From positions 124,001 through 188,000 of the forward strand of contig BSYQ01000012.1 of NCBI GenBank assembly GCA_030272585.1: a stretch of 64,000 nt of DNA, in the 5' to 3' direction. The position numbers were made by a program, and so were the translations under genes. Source of the stretch: Bryopsis sp. KO-2023 (lineage: Eukaryota > Chlorophyta > Ulvophyceae > Bryopsidales > Bryopsidaceae). Positions 30,001 to 43,442 of this stretch are shown piece after piece; position 1 is the stretch's first letter; each line of letters opens with the position of its first letter. The notes beneath the pieces are model-generated. The model saw nothing but the letters and a program-made list of their open reading frames with translations. It did not search any database and was not told the origin of the DNA.

Positions 30001-33000
30001 GTGACTTGTTTTTTGTGTGTTGTGTTTCAGGTTCGAGGAAGGGACCCCTGGAGCTCTGAAGGAAGAAAAACAAGTAAGTGGGGTTGGGTGGGCTGTTGTT
30101 TGGTGACTTGTTTTTTGTGTGTTGTGTTTCAGGTTCGAGGGAGGGACCCCTGGAGCTCTGAAGGAAGAAAAACAAGTAAGTGGGGTTGGGTGGGCTGTTG
30201 TTTGTTGACTTGTTTTTTGTGTGTTGTGTTTCAGGTTCGAGGGAGGGACCCCTGGAGCTCTGAAGGAAGGAAAACAAGTAAGTGGGGTTGGGTGGGCTGT
30301 TGTTTGTTGACTTGTTTTTTGTGTGTTGTGTTTCAGGTTCGAGGAAGGGACCCCTGGAGCTCTGAAGGAAGGAAAACAAGTAAGTGGGGTTGGGTGGGCT
30401 GTTGTTTGGTGACTTGTTTTTTGTGTGTTGTGTTTCAGGTTCGAGGGAGGGACCCCTGGAGCTCTGAAGGAAGAAAAACAAGTAAGTGGGGTTGGGTGGG
30501 CTCCTGTTTGTTGACTTGTTTTTTGTGTGTTGTGTTTCAGGTTCGAGGAAGGGACCCCTGGAGCTCTGAAGGAAGAAAAACAAGTAAGTGGGGTTGGGTG
30601 GGCTGTTGTTTGTTGACTTGTTTTTTGTGTGGTGTTTTTCAGGTTCGAGGAAGGGACCCCTGGAGCTCTGAAGGAAGAAAAACAAGTAAGTGGGGTTGGG
30701 TGGGCTGTTGTTTGTTGACTTGTTTTTTGTGTGTTGTGTTTCAGGCTCGAGGAAGGGACCCCTGGAGCTCTGAAGGAAGGAAAACAAGTAAGTGGGGTTG
30801 GGTGGGCTGTTGTTTGGTGACTTGTTTTTTGTGTGTTGTGTTTCAGGTTCGAGAAAGGGACCCCTGGAGCTCTGAAGGAAGAAAAACAAGTAAGTGGGGT
30901 TGGGTGGGCTGTTGTTTGTTGACTTGTTTTTTGTGTGGTGTTTTTCAGGTTTGAGGAAGGGACCCCTGGAGCTCTGAAGGAAGAAAAACAAGTAAGTGGG
31001 GTTGGGTGGGCTGTTGTTTGTTGACTTGTTTTTTGTGTGTTGTGTTTCAGGTTCGAGGAAGGGACCCCTGGAGCTCTGAAGGAAGAAAAACAAGTAAGTG
31101 GGGTTGGGTGGGCTGTTGTTTGTTGACTTGTTTTTTGTGTGGTGTTTTTCAGGTTCGAGGAAGGGACCCCTGGAGCTCTGAAGGAAGAAAAACAAGTAAG
31201 TGGGGTTGGGTGGGCTGTTGTTTGTTGACTTGTTTTTTGTGTGTTGTGTTTCAGGCTCGAGGAAGGGACCCCTGGAGCTCTGAAGGAAGAAAAACAAGTA
31301 AGTGGGGTTGGGTGGGCTGTTGTTTGTTGACTTGTTTTTGTGTGGTGTTTTTCAGGTTCGAGGAAGGGACCCCTGGAGCTCTGAAGGAAGAAAAACAAGT
31401 AAGTGGGGTTGGGTGGGCTGTTGTTTGGTGACTTGTTTTTTGTGTGTTGTGTTTCAGGTTCGAGGGAGGGACCCCTGGAGCTCTGAAGGAAGAAAAACAA
31501 GTAAGTGGGGTTGGGTGGGCTGTTGTTTGTTGACTTGTTTTTTGTGTGTTGTGTTTCAGGTTCGAGGGAGGGACCCCTGGAGCTCTGAAGGAAGAAAAAC
31601 AAGTAAGTGGGGTTGGGTGGGCTGTTGTTTGGTGACTTGTTTTTTGTGTGGTGTTTTTCAGGTTCGAGGAAGGGACCCCTGGAGCTCTGAAGGAAGAAAA
31701 ACAAGTAAGTGGGGTTGGGTGGGCTGTTGTTTGTTGACTTGTTTTTTGTGTGTTGTGTTTCAGGCTCGAGGAAGGGACCCCTGGAGCTCTGAAGGAAGGA
31801 AAACAAGTAAGTGGGGTTGGGTGGGCTGTTGTTTGGTGACTTGTTTTTTGTGTGTTGTGTTTCAGGTTCGAGAAAGGGACCCCTGGAGCTCTGAAGGAAG
31901 AAAAACAAGTAAGTGGGGTTGGGTGGGCTGTTGTTTGTTGACTTGTTTTTTGTGTGGTGTTTTTCAGGCTCGAGGAAGGGACCCCTGGAGCTCTGAAGGA
32001 AGGAAAACAAGTAAGTGGGGTTGGGTGGGCTGTTGTTTGTTGACTTGTTTTTTGTGTGTTGTGTTTCAGGCTCGAGGAAGGGACCCCTGGAGCTCTGAAG
32101 GAAGGAAAACAAGTAAGTGGGGTTGGGTGGGCTGTTGTTTGGTGACTTGTTTTTTGTGTGTTGTGTTTCAGGTTCGAGAAAGGGACCCCTGGAGCTCTGA
32201 AGGAAGAAAAACAAGTAAGTGGGGTTGGGTGGGCTGTTGTTTGTTGACTTGTTTTTTGTGTGGTGTTTTTCAGGTTTGAGGAAGGGACCCCTGGAGCTCT
32301 GAAGGAAGGAAAACAAGTAAGTGGGGTTGGGTGGGCTGTTGTTTGTTGACTTGTTTTTTGTGTGTTGTGTTTCAGGTTCGAGGAAGGGACCCCTGGAGCT
32401 CTGAAGGAAGAAAAACAAGTAAGTGGGGTTGGGTGGGCTGTTGTTTGTTGACTTGTTTTTTGTGTGTTGTGTTTCAGGTTCGAGGGAGGGACCCCTGGAG
32501 CTCTGAAGGAAGGAAAACAAGTAAGTGGGGTTGGGTGGGCTGTTGTTTGTTGACTTGTTTTTTGTGTGTTGTGTTTCAGGCTCGAGGAAGGGACCCCTGG
32601 AGCTCTGAAGGAAGGAAAACAAGTAAGTGGGGTTGGGTGGGCTGTTGTTTGGTGACTTGTTTTTTGTGTGTTGTGTTTCAGGTTCGAGGAAGGGACCCCT
32701 GGAGCTCTGAAGGAAGAAAAACAAGTAAGTGGGGTTGGGTGGGCTGTTGTTTGTTGACTTGTTTTTTGTGTGGTGTTTTTCAGGTTCGAGGAAGGGACCC
32801 CTGGAGCTCTGAAGGAAGAAAAACAAGTAAGTGGGGTTGGGTGGGCTGTTGTTTGTTGACTTGTTTTTTGTGTGTTGTGTTTCAGGCTCGAGGAAGGGAC
32901 CCCTGGAGCTCTGAAGGAAGGAAAACAAGTAAGTGGGGTTGGGTGGGCTGTTGTTTGTTGACTTGTTTTTTGTGTGTTGTGTTTCAGGTTCGAGGAAGGG

Positions 33001-36000
33001 ACCCCTGGAGCTCTGAAGGAAGAAAAACAAGTAAGTGGGGTTGGGTGGGCTGTTGTTTGTTGACTTGTTTTTTGTGTGTTGTGTTTCATGTTCGAGGAAG
33101 GGACCCCTGGAGCTCTGAAGGAAGAAAAACAAGTAAGTGGGGTTGGGTGGGCTGTTGTTTGGTGACTTGTTTTTTGTGTGTTGTGTTTCAGGTTCGAGGG
33201 AGGGACCCCTGGAGCTCTGAAGGAAGAAAAACAAGTAAGTGGGGTTGGGTGGGCTGTTGTTTGTTGACTTGTTTTTTGTGTGTTGTGTTTCAGGTTCGAG
33301 GGAGGGACCCCTGGAGCTCTGAAGGAAGAAAAACAAGTAAGTGGGGTTGGGTGGGCTGTTGTTTGGTGACTTGTTTTTTGTGTGTTGTGTTTCAGGTTCG
33401 AGGGAGGGACCCCTGGAGCTCTGAAGGAAGAAAAACAAGTAAGTGGGGTTGGGTGGGCTGTTGTTTGGTGACTTGTTTTTTGTGTGTTGTGTTTCAGGTT
33501 CGAGGGAGGGACCCCTGGAGCTCTGAAGGAAGGAAAACAAGTAAGTGGGGTTGGGTGGGCTGTTGTTTGGTGACTTGTTTTTTGTGTGTTGTGTTTCAGG
33601 TTCGAGAAAGGGACCCCTGGAGCTCTGAAGGAAGAAAAACAAGTAAGTGGGGTTGGGTGGGCTGTTGTTTGGTGACTTGTTTTTTGTGTGTTGTGTTTCA
33701 GGTTCGAGGAAGGGACCCCTGGAGCTCTGAAGGAAGAAAAACAAGTAAGTGGGGTTGGGTGGGCTGTTGTTTGGTGACTTGTTTTTTGTGTGTTGTGTTT
33801 CAGGTTCGAGGGAGGGACCCCTGGAGCTCTGAAGGAAGAAAAACAAGTAAGTGGGGTTGGGTGGGCTGTTGTTTGTTGACTTGTTTTTTGTGTGTTGTGT
33901 TTCAGGTTCGAGGGAGGGACCCCTGGAGCTCTGAAGGAAGGAAAACAAGTAAGTGGGGTTGGGTGGGCTGTTGTTTGTTGACTTGTTTTTTGTGTGTTGT
34001 GTTTCAGGTTCGAGGAAGGGACCCCTGGAGCTCTGAAGGAAGGAAAACAAGTAAGTGGGGTTGGGTGGGCTGTTGTTTGGTGACTTGTTTTTTGTGTGTT
34101 GTGTTTCAGGTTCGAGGGAGGGACCCCTGGAGCTCTGAAGGAAGAAAAACAAGTAAGTGGGGTTGGGTGGGCTCCTGTTTGTTGACTTGTTTTTTGTGTG
34201 TTGTGTTTCAGGTTCGAGGAAGGGACCCCTGGAGCTCTGAAGGAAGAAAAACAAGTAAGTGGGGTTGGGTGGGCTGTTGTTTGTTGACTTGTTTTTTGTG
34301 TGGTGTTTTTCAGGTTCGAGGAAGGGACCCCTGGAGCTCTGAAGGAAGAAAAACAAGTAAGTGGGGTTGGGTGGGCTGTTGTTTGTTGACTTGTTTTTTG
34401 TGTGTTGTGTTTCAGGCTCGAGGAAGGGACCCCTGGAGCTCTGAAGGAAGGAAAACAAGTAAGTGGGGTTGGGTGGGCTGTTGTTTGGTGACTTGTTTTT
34501 TGTGTGTTGTGTTTCAGGTTCGAGAAAGGGACCCCTGGAGCTCTGAAGGAAGAAAAACAAGTAAGTGGGGTTGGGTGGGCTGTTGTTTGTTGACTTGTTT
34601 TTTGTGTGGTGTTTTTCAGGTTTGAGGAAGGGACCCCTGGAGCTCTGAAGGAAGAAAAACAAGTAAGTGGGGTTGGGTGGGCTGTTGTTTGTTGACTTGT
34701 TTTTTGTGTGTTGTGTTTCAGGTTCGAGGAAGGGACCCCTGGAGCTCTGAAGGAAGAAAAACAAGTAAGTGGGGTTGGGTGGGCTGTTGTTTGTTGACTT
34801 GTTTTTTGTGTGGTGTTTTTCAGGTTCGAGGAAGGGACCCCTGGAGCTCTGAAGGAAGAAAAACAAGTAAGTGGGGTTGGGTGGGCTGTTGTTTGTTGAC
34901 TTGTTTTTTGTGTGTTGTGTTTCAGGCTCGAGGAAGGGACCCCTGGAGCTCTGAAGGAAGAAAAACAAGTAAGTGGGGTTGGGTGGGCTGTTGTTTGTTG
35001 ACTTGTTTTTGTGTGGTGTTTTTCAGGTTCGAGGAAGGGACCCCTGGAGCTCTGAAGGAAGAAAAACAAGTAAGTGGGGTTGGGTGGGCTGTTGTTTGGT
35101 GACTTGTTTTTTGTGTGTTGTGTTTCAGGTTCGAGGGAGGGACCCCTGGAGCTCTGAAGGAAGAAAAACAAGTAAGTGGGGTTGGGTGGGCTGTTGTTTG
35201 TTGACTTGTTTTTTGTGTGTTGTGTTTCAGGTTCGAGGGAGGGACCCCTGGAGCTCTGAAGGAAGAAAAACAAGTAAGTGGGGTTGGGTGGGCTGTTGTT
35301 TGGTGACTTGTTTTTTGTGTGGTGTTTTTCAGGTTCGAGGAAGGGACCCCTGGAGCTCTGAAGGAAGAAAAACAAGTAAGTGGGGTTGGGTGGGCTGTTG
35401 TTTGTTGACTTGTTTTTTGTGTGTTGTGTTTCAGGCTCGAGGAAGGGACCCCTGGAGCTCTGAAGGAAGGAAAACAAGTAAGTGGGGTTGGGTGGGCTGT
35501 TGTTTGGTGACTTGTTTTTTGTGTGTTGTGTTTCAGGTTCGAGAAAGGGACCCCTGGAGCTCTGAAGGAAGAAAAACAAGTAAGTGGGGTTGGGTGGGCT
35601 GTTGTTTGTTGACTTGTTTTTTGTGTGGTGTTTTTCAGGCTCGAGGAAGGGACCCCTGGAGCTCTGAAGGAAGGAAAACAAGTAAGTGGGGTTGGGTGGG
35701 CTGTTGTTTGTTGACTTGTTTTTTGTGTGTTGTGTTTCAGGCTCGAGGAAGGGACCCCTGGAGCTCTGAAGGAAGGAAAACAAGTAAGTGGGGTTGGGTG
35801 GGCTGTTGTTTGGTGACTTGTTTTTTGTGTGTTGTGTTTCAGGTTCGAGAAAGGGACCCCTGGAGCTCTGAAGGAAGAAAAACAAGTAAGTGGGGTTGGG
35901 TGGGCTGTTGTTTGTTGACTTGTTTTTTGTGTGGTGTTTTTCAGGTTTGAGGAAGGGACCCCTGGAGCTCTGAAGGAAGGAAAACAAGTAAGTGGGGTTG

Positions 36001-39000
36001 GGTGGGCTGTTGTTTGTTGACTTGTTTTTTGTGTGTTGTGTTTCAGGTTCGAGGAAGGGACCCCTGGAGCTCTGAAGGAAGAAAAACAAGTAAGTGGGGT
36101 TGGGTGGGCTGTTGTTTGTTGACTTGTTTTTTGTGTGGTGTTTTTCAGGTTCGAGGAAGGGACCCCTGGAGCTCTGAAGGAAGAAAAACAAGTAAGTGGG
36201 GTTGGGTGGGCTGTTGTTTGTTGACTTGTTTTTTGTGTGTTGTGTTTCAGGCTCGAGGAAGGGACCCCTGGAGCTCTGAAGGAAGGAAAACAAGTAAGTG
36301 GGGTTGGGTGGGCTGTTGTTTGTTGACTTGTTTTTTGTGTGGTGTTTTTCAGGTTCGAGGAAGGGACCCCTGGAGCTCTGAAGGAAGAAAAACAAGTAAG
36401 TGGGGTTGGGTGGGCTGTTGTTTGTTGACTTGTTTTTGTGTGGTGTTTTTCAGGTTCGAGGAAGGGACCCCTGGAGCTCTGAAGGAAGGAAAACAAGTAA
36501 GTGGGGTTGGGTGGGCTGTTGTTTGTTGACTTGTTTTTGTGTGGTGTTTTTCAGGTTCGAGGAAGGGACCCCTGGAGCTCTGAAGGAAGGAAAACAAGTA
36601 AGTGGGGTTGGGTGGGCTGTTGTTTGTTGACTTGTTTTTTGTGTGTTGTGTTTCAGGTTCGAGGAAGGGACCCCTGGAGCTCTGAAGGAAGAAAAACAAG
36701 TAAGTGGGGTTGGGTGGGCTGTTGTTTGTTGACTTGTTTTTGTGTGGTGTTTTTCAGGTTCGAGGAAGGGACCCCTGGAGCTCTGAAGGAAGAAAAACAA
36801 GTAAGTGGGGTTGGGTGGGCTGTTGTTTGGTGACTTGTTTTTTGTGTGGTGTTTTTCAGGTTCGAGGAAGGGACCCCTGGAGCTCTGAAGGAAGAAAAAC
36901 AAGTAAGTGGGGTTGGGTGGGCTGTTGTTTGTTGACTTGTTTTTTGTGTGTTGTGTTTCAGGCTCGAGGAAGGGACCCCTGGAGCTCTGAAGGAAGGAAA
37001 ACAAGTAAGTGGGGTTGGGTGGGCTGTTGTTTGGTGACTTGTTTTTTGTGTGTTGTGTTTCAGGCTCGAGGAAGGGACCCCTGGAGCTCTGAAGGAAGGA
37101 AAACAAGTAAGTGGGGTTGGGTGGGCTGTTGTTTGTTGACTTGTTTTTTGTGTGGTGTTTTTCAGGTTCGAGGAAGGGACCCCTGGAGCTCTGAAGGAAG
37201 AAAAACAAGTAAGTGGGGTTGGGTGGGCTGTTGTTTGTTGACTTGTTTTTGTGTGGTGTTTTTCAGGTTCGAGGAAGGGACCCCTGGAGCTCTGAAGGAA
37301 GGAAAACAAGTAAGTGGGGTTGGGTGGGCTGTTGTTTGTTGACTTGTTTTTTGTGTGGTGTTTATCAGGTTCGAGGAAGGGACCCCTGGAGCTCTGAAGG
37401 AAGAAAAACAAGTAAGTGGGGTTGGGTGGGCTCCTGTTTGGTGACTTGTTTTTGTGTGTTGTGTTTCAGGTTCGAGGAAGGGACCCCTGGAGCTCTGAAG
37501 GAAGAAAAACAAGTAAGTGGGGTTGGGTGGGCTGTTGTTTGTTGACTTGTTTTTTGTGTGGTGTTTTTCAGGTTCGAGGAAGGGACCCCTGGAGCTCTGA
37601 AGGAAGAAAAACAAGTAAGTGGGGTTGGGTGGGCTGTTGTTTGTTGACTTGTTTTTTGTGTGTTGTGTTTCAGGCTCGAGGAAGGGACCCCTGGAGCTCT
37701 GAAGGAAGGAAAACAAGTAAGTGGGGTTGGGTGGGCTGTTGTTTGTTGACTTGTTTTTTGTGTGGTGTTTTTCAGGTTCGAGGAAGGGACCCCTGGAGCT
37801 CTGAAGGAAGAAAAACAAGTAAGTGGGGTTGGGTGGGCTGTTGTTTGTTGACTTGTTTTTGTGTGGTGTTTTTCAGGTTCGAGGAAGGGACCCCTGGAGC
37901 TCTGAAGGAAGGAAAACAAGTAAGTGGGGTTGGGTGGGCTGTTGTTTGTTGACTTGTTTTTTGTGTGTTGTGTTTCAGGCTCGAGGAAGGGACCCCTGGA
38001 GCTCTGAAGGAAGAAAAACAAGTAAGTGGGGTTGGGTGGGCTGTTGTTTGTTGACTTGTTTCTTGTGTGTTTGTGTTTCAGGTTCGAAGAAGGGCCCCCT
38101 GGAGCTCTGAAGGAAGAAAAACAAGTAAGTGGGGTTGGGTGGGCTGTTGTTTGTTGACTTGTTTTTTGTGTGTTGTGTTTCAGGTTCGAGGAAGGGACCC
38201 CTGGAGCTCTGAAGGAAGAAAAACAAGTAAGTGGGGTTGGGTGGGCTGTTGTTTGTTGACTTGTTTTTTGTGTGTTGTGTTTCAGGCTCGAGGAAGGGAC
38301 CCCTGGAGCTCTGAAGGAAGAAAAACAAGTAAGTGGGGTTGGGTGGGCTGTTGTTTGTTGACTTGTTTCTTGTGTGTTTGTGTTTCAGGTTCGAAGAAGG
38401 GCCCCCTGGAGCTCTGAAGGAAGAAAAACAAGTAAGTGGGGTTGGGTGGGCTGTTGTTTGTTGACTTGTTTTTTGTGTGTTGTGTTTCAGGTTCGAGGGA
38501 GGGACCCCTGGAGCTCTGAAGGAAGAAAAACAAGTAAGTGGGGTTGGGTGGGCTGTTGTTTGGTGACTTGTTTTTTGTGTGTTGTGTTTCAGGTTCGAGG
38601 AAGGGACCCCTGGAGCTCTGAAGGAAGAAAAACAAGTAAGTGGGGTTGGGTGGGCTGTTGTTTGTTGACTTGTTTTTTGTGTGTTGTGTTTCAGGCTCGA
38701 GGAAGGGACCCCTGGAGCTCTGAAGGAAGAAAAACAAGTAAGTGGGGTTGGGTGGGCTGTTGTTTGTTGACTTGTTTCTTGTGTGTTTGTGTTTCAGGTT
38801 CGAAGAAGGGCCCCCTGGAGCTCTGAAGGAAGAAAAACAAGTAAGTGGGGTTGGGTGGGCTGTTGTTTGTTGACTTGTTTTTTGTGTGTTGTGTTTCAGG
38901 TTCGAGGGAGGGACCCCTGGAGCTCTGAAGGAAGAAAAACAAGTAAGTGGGGTTGGGTGGGCTGTTGTTTGGTGACTTGTTTTTTGTGTGGTGTTTTTCA

Positions 39001-39614
39001 GGTTCGAGGGAGGGCCCCCTGGAGCTCTGAAGGAAGAAAAACAAGTAAGTGGGGTTGGGTGTGCTGTTGTTTGTTGACTTGTTTCTTGTGTGTTTGTGTT
39101 TCAGGTTCGAAGAAGGGCCCCCTGGAGCTCTGAAGGAAGAAAAACAAGTAAGTGGGGTTGGGTGGGCTGTTTTTTGTTGACTTGTTTTTTGTGTGGTGTT
39201 TTTCAGGTTCGAGGAAGGGACCCCTGGAGCTCTGAAGGAAGAAAAACAAGTAAGTGGGGTTGGGTGGGCTGTTGTTTGGTGACTTGTTTTTTGTGTGTTG
39301 TGTTTCAGGTTCGAGGGAGGGACCCCTGGAGCTCTGAAGGAAGAAAAACAAGTAAGTGGGGTTGGGTGGGCTGTTGTTTGGTGACTTGTTTTTTGTGTGT
39401 TGTGTTTCAGGTTCGAGGGAGGGACCCCTGGAGCTCTGAAGGAAGAAAAACAAGTAAGTGGGGTTGGGTGGGCTGTTGTTTGTTGACTTGTTTTTTGTGT
39501 GTTGTGTTTCAGGTTCGAGGGAGGGACCCCTGGAGCTCTGAAGGAAGGAAAACAAGTAAGTGGGGTTGGGTGGGCTCCTGTTTGTTGACTTGTTTTTGTG
39601 TGTTTGTGTTTCAG
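27074..39614 (+). repeat. Array 2: about 123 tandem 102-bp exon-intron-like units
   Basis: Same unit as array 1 with one more T in the intron tract, giving 43 + 59 = 102 bp. Because 102 is divisible by three and the unit lacks stops in some frames, open frames of up to about 2,600 codons run on the minus strand and about 1,240 on the plus strand, in several overlapping frames. These are consequences of periodicity. Higher-order copies exist: the rare variant GGGCTCCTGTTTG recurs at 28460, 30500 and 34171, spaced 2,040 bp (20 units) and 3,671 bp (36 units). Units with TTTCAT in place of TTTCAG occur at 27271, 29413 and 33084. Both splice-like boundaries are otherwise nearly invariant. Confidence 0.92.
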
Positions 39615-41216
39615 GTTCGAGGAAGGGACTTCAGGAGCTGAGTGGTTGGCGGCGGTGGTGGCGGCGGCATGGGGGGGTGGATATGTGTTCTAAAGTGTAT
39701 GTACTTGATAAGCTTGGTTTGTAGGCTTTGGTGATTTGGTATGAATTGGATTAGATGGGCCTGTGATTACTGGGAGATTCTGAATGAAGTTGACTGTTCT
39801 GCAGTACTTGATTGCGGAGGAGGAGGCGACGGTTGCTGGTGGTGGTGTGGCTCAACAGGATCGTGTGGACTATTATTGAGTACAAAGAAAGTGGGTTAAT
39901 CTGAGAGAGAAGACTATTCGTTTGACCAGGCATCAGGCTATATATCTTCAGATTTGTGTGGAAGTTTTCCATTGTTGCGTGTATATATTGCTCCAGGGTA
40001 AGTTGCCTGGTTCCTGGATTTTGAGTTGAACCTGTGATGATCAAAAATAAATTTGAAACGGAGGGTTTAGCCAAGTCTTTTGTCCCATGAGGATCTGTCG
40101 TTTGGATCATCCTTAAATTGTTGGAGGAGTCTTAGTTGAGCAGCTCCCCAGTGACAAATGTAATAATTTTGCTGTTTGAAATTGTTTTCTGTGAGTATGT
40201 GGAGTCTCATAACCTGGTTGGACAGCCGAGTCCCCAGAAACCCGGCTTGTAGGAGTCAGCCATTCAACCCACCATGCATGATGCGATGTTCAATTTATTT
40301 TGGAAAAAAAAGGAAAGTAAGTGTTTTTCACTTTGTTGTCCTTTTGATATTCTTGCATGCTCATTCTGGATGATTCGGACCGGCCAGCTTCAGATCCTGT
40401 AATAATCAGATAATGTTCAGAAAAGCGTTCCTTGATTCGACAACCCTTCTATCTCGGCTCTAACAACCTCTATGTCACACTCAGACAACAACTTCTGAAA
40501 AAACAGTTTCTTGCAAGGAACGCAGCATTTCCGTTTGATGTGTGTGTGCCGTTAATTTTGATTTTAATTTCAGACTTAGATATCACAAATCACAATCCAA
40601 AACTGCATGCAGTTGTGGATACCACAAGTATTCTGGATACCAGTGTTTTTTTAGAGAAAAGGAACAACACTTTTTTTCATTTTAACAGCGCGTGCTGGTG
40701 GACAAAAATTATGTGGCCAGCTCAGGAGAATTCGTTCTCGAGATGAATGGATTGAGCAGGCCTGTGAGAGTTCAGGTTCATACAGTTTTGTCTTGTCTGA
40801 ATAGATTTCCATCTGTTTTGTTCAAATTGCCAAAACCGAGGAGCTGCAATTGTTCCTTCGGCTTTGTTGATTTGGATGTCACTGTGGGAAGCTGGACATC
40901 TTTTTAGGGAAATTGGGAACACCCCATGCAGCCTGGTCATTGTGCAAAAGAGTGATATGGGTGTGTCTTGTTGTGCCAGAATGATCTGTGGGATTTTAAA
41001 CCCTTGCACGTCAAATTTCCCTCCAAAAGTTTTCGTGAACACCACAACGAAGGTTTCTGCAAAGAAAAAAAATGGGAGGTGTTTTTTTTCTCCCTAATCT
41101 TCGCAATAATATTTTCATGTAATTGTAAAGATTTATTATTATTTCGATCCTGTTGTTTTGTTTGGGTCAATTCTGGATCAAAAAGAAGAAAAAGAAAGGC
41201 TGTTTACAGTAACTTT
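39615..41216 (+). other. Tail of array locus 2
   Basis: Nearly base-for-base copy of 24969-26570. The first difference I noticed is GATATGTGTTC instead of GATATGGGTTC. It carries the same possible two-exon frame (40274-40746) and the same AATAAA. Confidence 0.7.
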
Positions 41217-41712
41217 GTCTGACACATCACAACGACTGAAACAGTAATCTCACTCTTTCTCACACTCTTTTGTTCCTCTCTGTCTGACTCTCTGATTTCC
41301 GAGAAAATTTGGGGAAAGGGGGGTTTCGACTAATAACCTTGTCCCCGACTTTTTAGCACCGTTAATCTTTCCGCCTCCGTTTAAAGTTCACGCTGGTATC
41401 TTGCTGCCACGTCCCACATGGTCACTCTTTTTTCCGTCACCCCTTTTCTGGCACTGACTCATCCAGAAACACAACCGTCTGTCCCACCGTTTCACGGCAA
41501 GGGAATTCGTTTACGTCAACGACCGCGTCAGCCGTCGACCGGTTACCACAAGGCTCGAGTTTGAGGAGCACACAAAAAGAAAGGTCCTCGTGAAAACTCC
41601 GATCGTCGCTCCGCATTTCGTTTCTGCATGTACGAAGGATGGACCTCTGGAGGAAAGAAAACAAGTGGGTGGGCTCCTGTTTGGTGACTTGTTTTTTTGT
41701 GTTGTGTTTCAG
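41217..41712 (+). other. Leader of array locus 3
   Basis: Copy of the locus 2 leader. The exon end is AGAAAACAA followed by GTGGGTGGG, one A fewer than in locus 2, so the open leader frame would enter the first microexon in another frame. Confidence 0.55.
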
Positions 41713-43442
41713 GTTCGAGGAAGGGACCCCTGGAGCTCTGAAGGAAGAAAAACAAGTAAGTGGGGTTGGGTGGGCTGTTGTTTGGTGACTTGTGTGTGTT
41801 GTGTTTCAGGTTCGAGGAAGGGACCCCTGGAGCTCTGAAGGAAGGAAAACAAGTAAGTGGGGTTGGGTGGGCTGTTGTTTGGTGACTTGTTTTTTGTGTG
41901 TTGTGTTTCAGGTTCGAGGGAGGGACCCCTGGAGCTCTGAAGGAAGGAAAACAAGTAAGTGGGGTTGGGTGGGCTGTTGTTTGGTGACTTGTTTTTGTGT
42001 GGTGTTTTTCAGGTTCGAGGAAGGGACCCCTGGAGCTCTGAAGGAAGGAAAACAAGTAAGTGGGGTTGGGTGGGCTGTTGTTTGTTGACTTGTTTTTTGT
42101 GTGTTGTGTTTCAGGTTCGAGGAAGGGACCCCTGGAGCTCTGAAGGAAGGAAAACAAGTAAGTGGGGTTGGGTGGGCTGTTGTTTGTTGACTTGTTTTTT
42201 GTGTGTTGTGTTTCAGGTTCGAGGAAGGGACCCCTGGAGCTCTGAAGGAAGGAAAACAAGTAAGTGGGGTTGGGTGGGCTGTTGTTTGTTGACTTGTTTT
42301 TTGTGTGTTGTGTTTCAGGTTCGAGGAAGGGACCCCTGGAGCTCTGAAGGAAGAAAAACAAGTAAGTGGGGTTGGGTGGGCTGTTGTTTGTTGACTTGTT
42401 TTTTGTGTGTTGTGTTTCAGGTTCGAGGAAGGGACCCCTGGAGCTCTGAAGGAAGGAAAACAAGTAAGTGGGGTTGGGTGGGCTGTTGTTTGTTGACTTG
42501 TTTTTTGTGTGTTGTGTTTCAGGTTCGAGGGAGGGACCCCTGGAGCTCTGAAGGAAGAAAAACAAGTAAGTGGGGTTGGGTGTGCTGTTGTTTGTTGACT
42601 TGTTTCTTGTGTGTTTGTGTTTCAGGTTCGAAGAAGGGCCCCCTGGAGCTCTGAAGGAAGAAAAACAAGTAAGTGGGGTTGGGTGGGCTGTTGTTTGTTG
42701 ACTTGTTTTTTGTGTGTTGTGTTTCAGGTTCGAGGGAGGGACCCCTGGAGCTCTGAAGGAAGAAAAACAAGTAAGTGGGGTTGGGTGGGCTGTTGTTTGG
42801 TGACTTGTTTTTTGTGTGGTGTTTTTCAGGTTCGAGGGAGGGACCCCTGGAGCTCTGAAGGAAGAAAAACAAGTAAGTGGGGTTGGGTGTGCTGTTGTTT
42901 GTTGACTTGTTTCTTGTGTGTTTGTGTTTCAGGTTCGAAGAAGGGCCCCCTGGAGCTCTGAAGGAAGAAAAACAAGTAAGTGGGGTTGGGTGGGCTGTTT
43001 TTTGTTGACTTGTTTTTTGTGTGGTGTTTTTCAGGTTCGAGGAAGGGACCCCTGGAGCTCTGAAGGAAGAAAAACAAGTAAGTGGGGTTGGGTGGGCTGT
43101 TGTTTGGTGACTTGTTTTTTGTGTGTTGTGTTTCAGGTTCGAGGGAGGGACCCCTGGAGCTCTGAAGGAAGAAAAACAAGTAAGTGGGGTTGGGTGGGCT
43201 GTTGTTTGGTGACTTGTTTTTTGTGTGTTGTGTTTCAGGTTCGAGGGAGGGACCCCTGGAGCTCTGAAGGAAGAAAAACAAGTAAGTGGGGTTGGGTGGG
43301 CTGTTGTTTGTTGACTTGTTTTTTGTGTGTTGTGTTTCAGGTTCGAGGGAGGGACCCCTGGAGCTCTGAAGGAAGGAAAACAAGTAAGTGGGGTTGGGTG
43401 GGCTCCTGTTTGTTGACTTGTTTTTGTGTGTTTGTGTTTCAG
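41713..43442 (+). repeat. Array 3: about 17 units of 102 bp
   Basis: Same exon-intron-like unit. Some units show the variants GAAGAAGGGCCCCCTGG and CTTGTTTCTTGTG, also found at the right end of array 2 (from 38061), so the right ends of arrays 2 and 3 are recent copies of one another. Confidence 0.9.

Noticed and set aside
27172-36395. Open frames of 1,466 to 2,598 codons on the minus strand and 1,243 on the plus strand through array 2
   Set aside because: Several overlapping frames on both strands are open at once because the unit is 102 bp and stop-free in them. In array 1, with a 101-bp unit, they vanish. This is periodicity, not protein coding.
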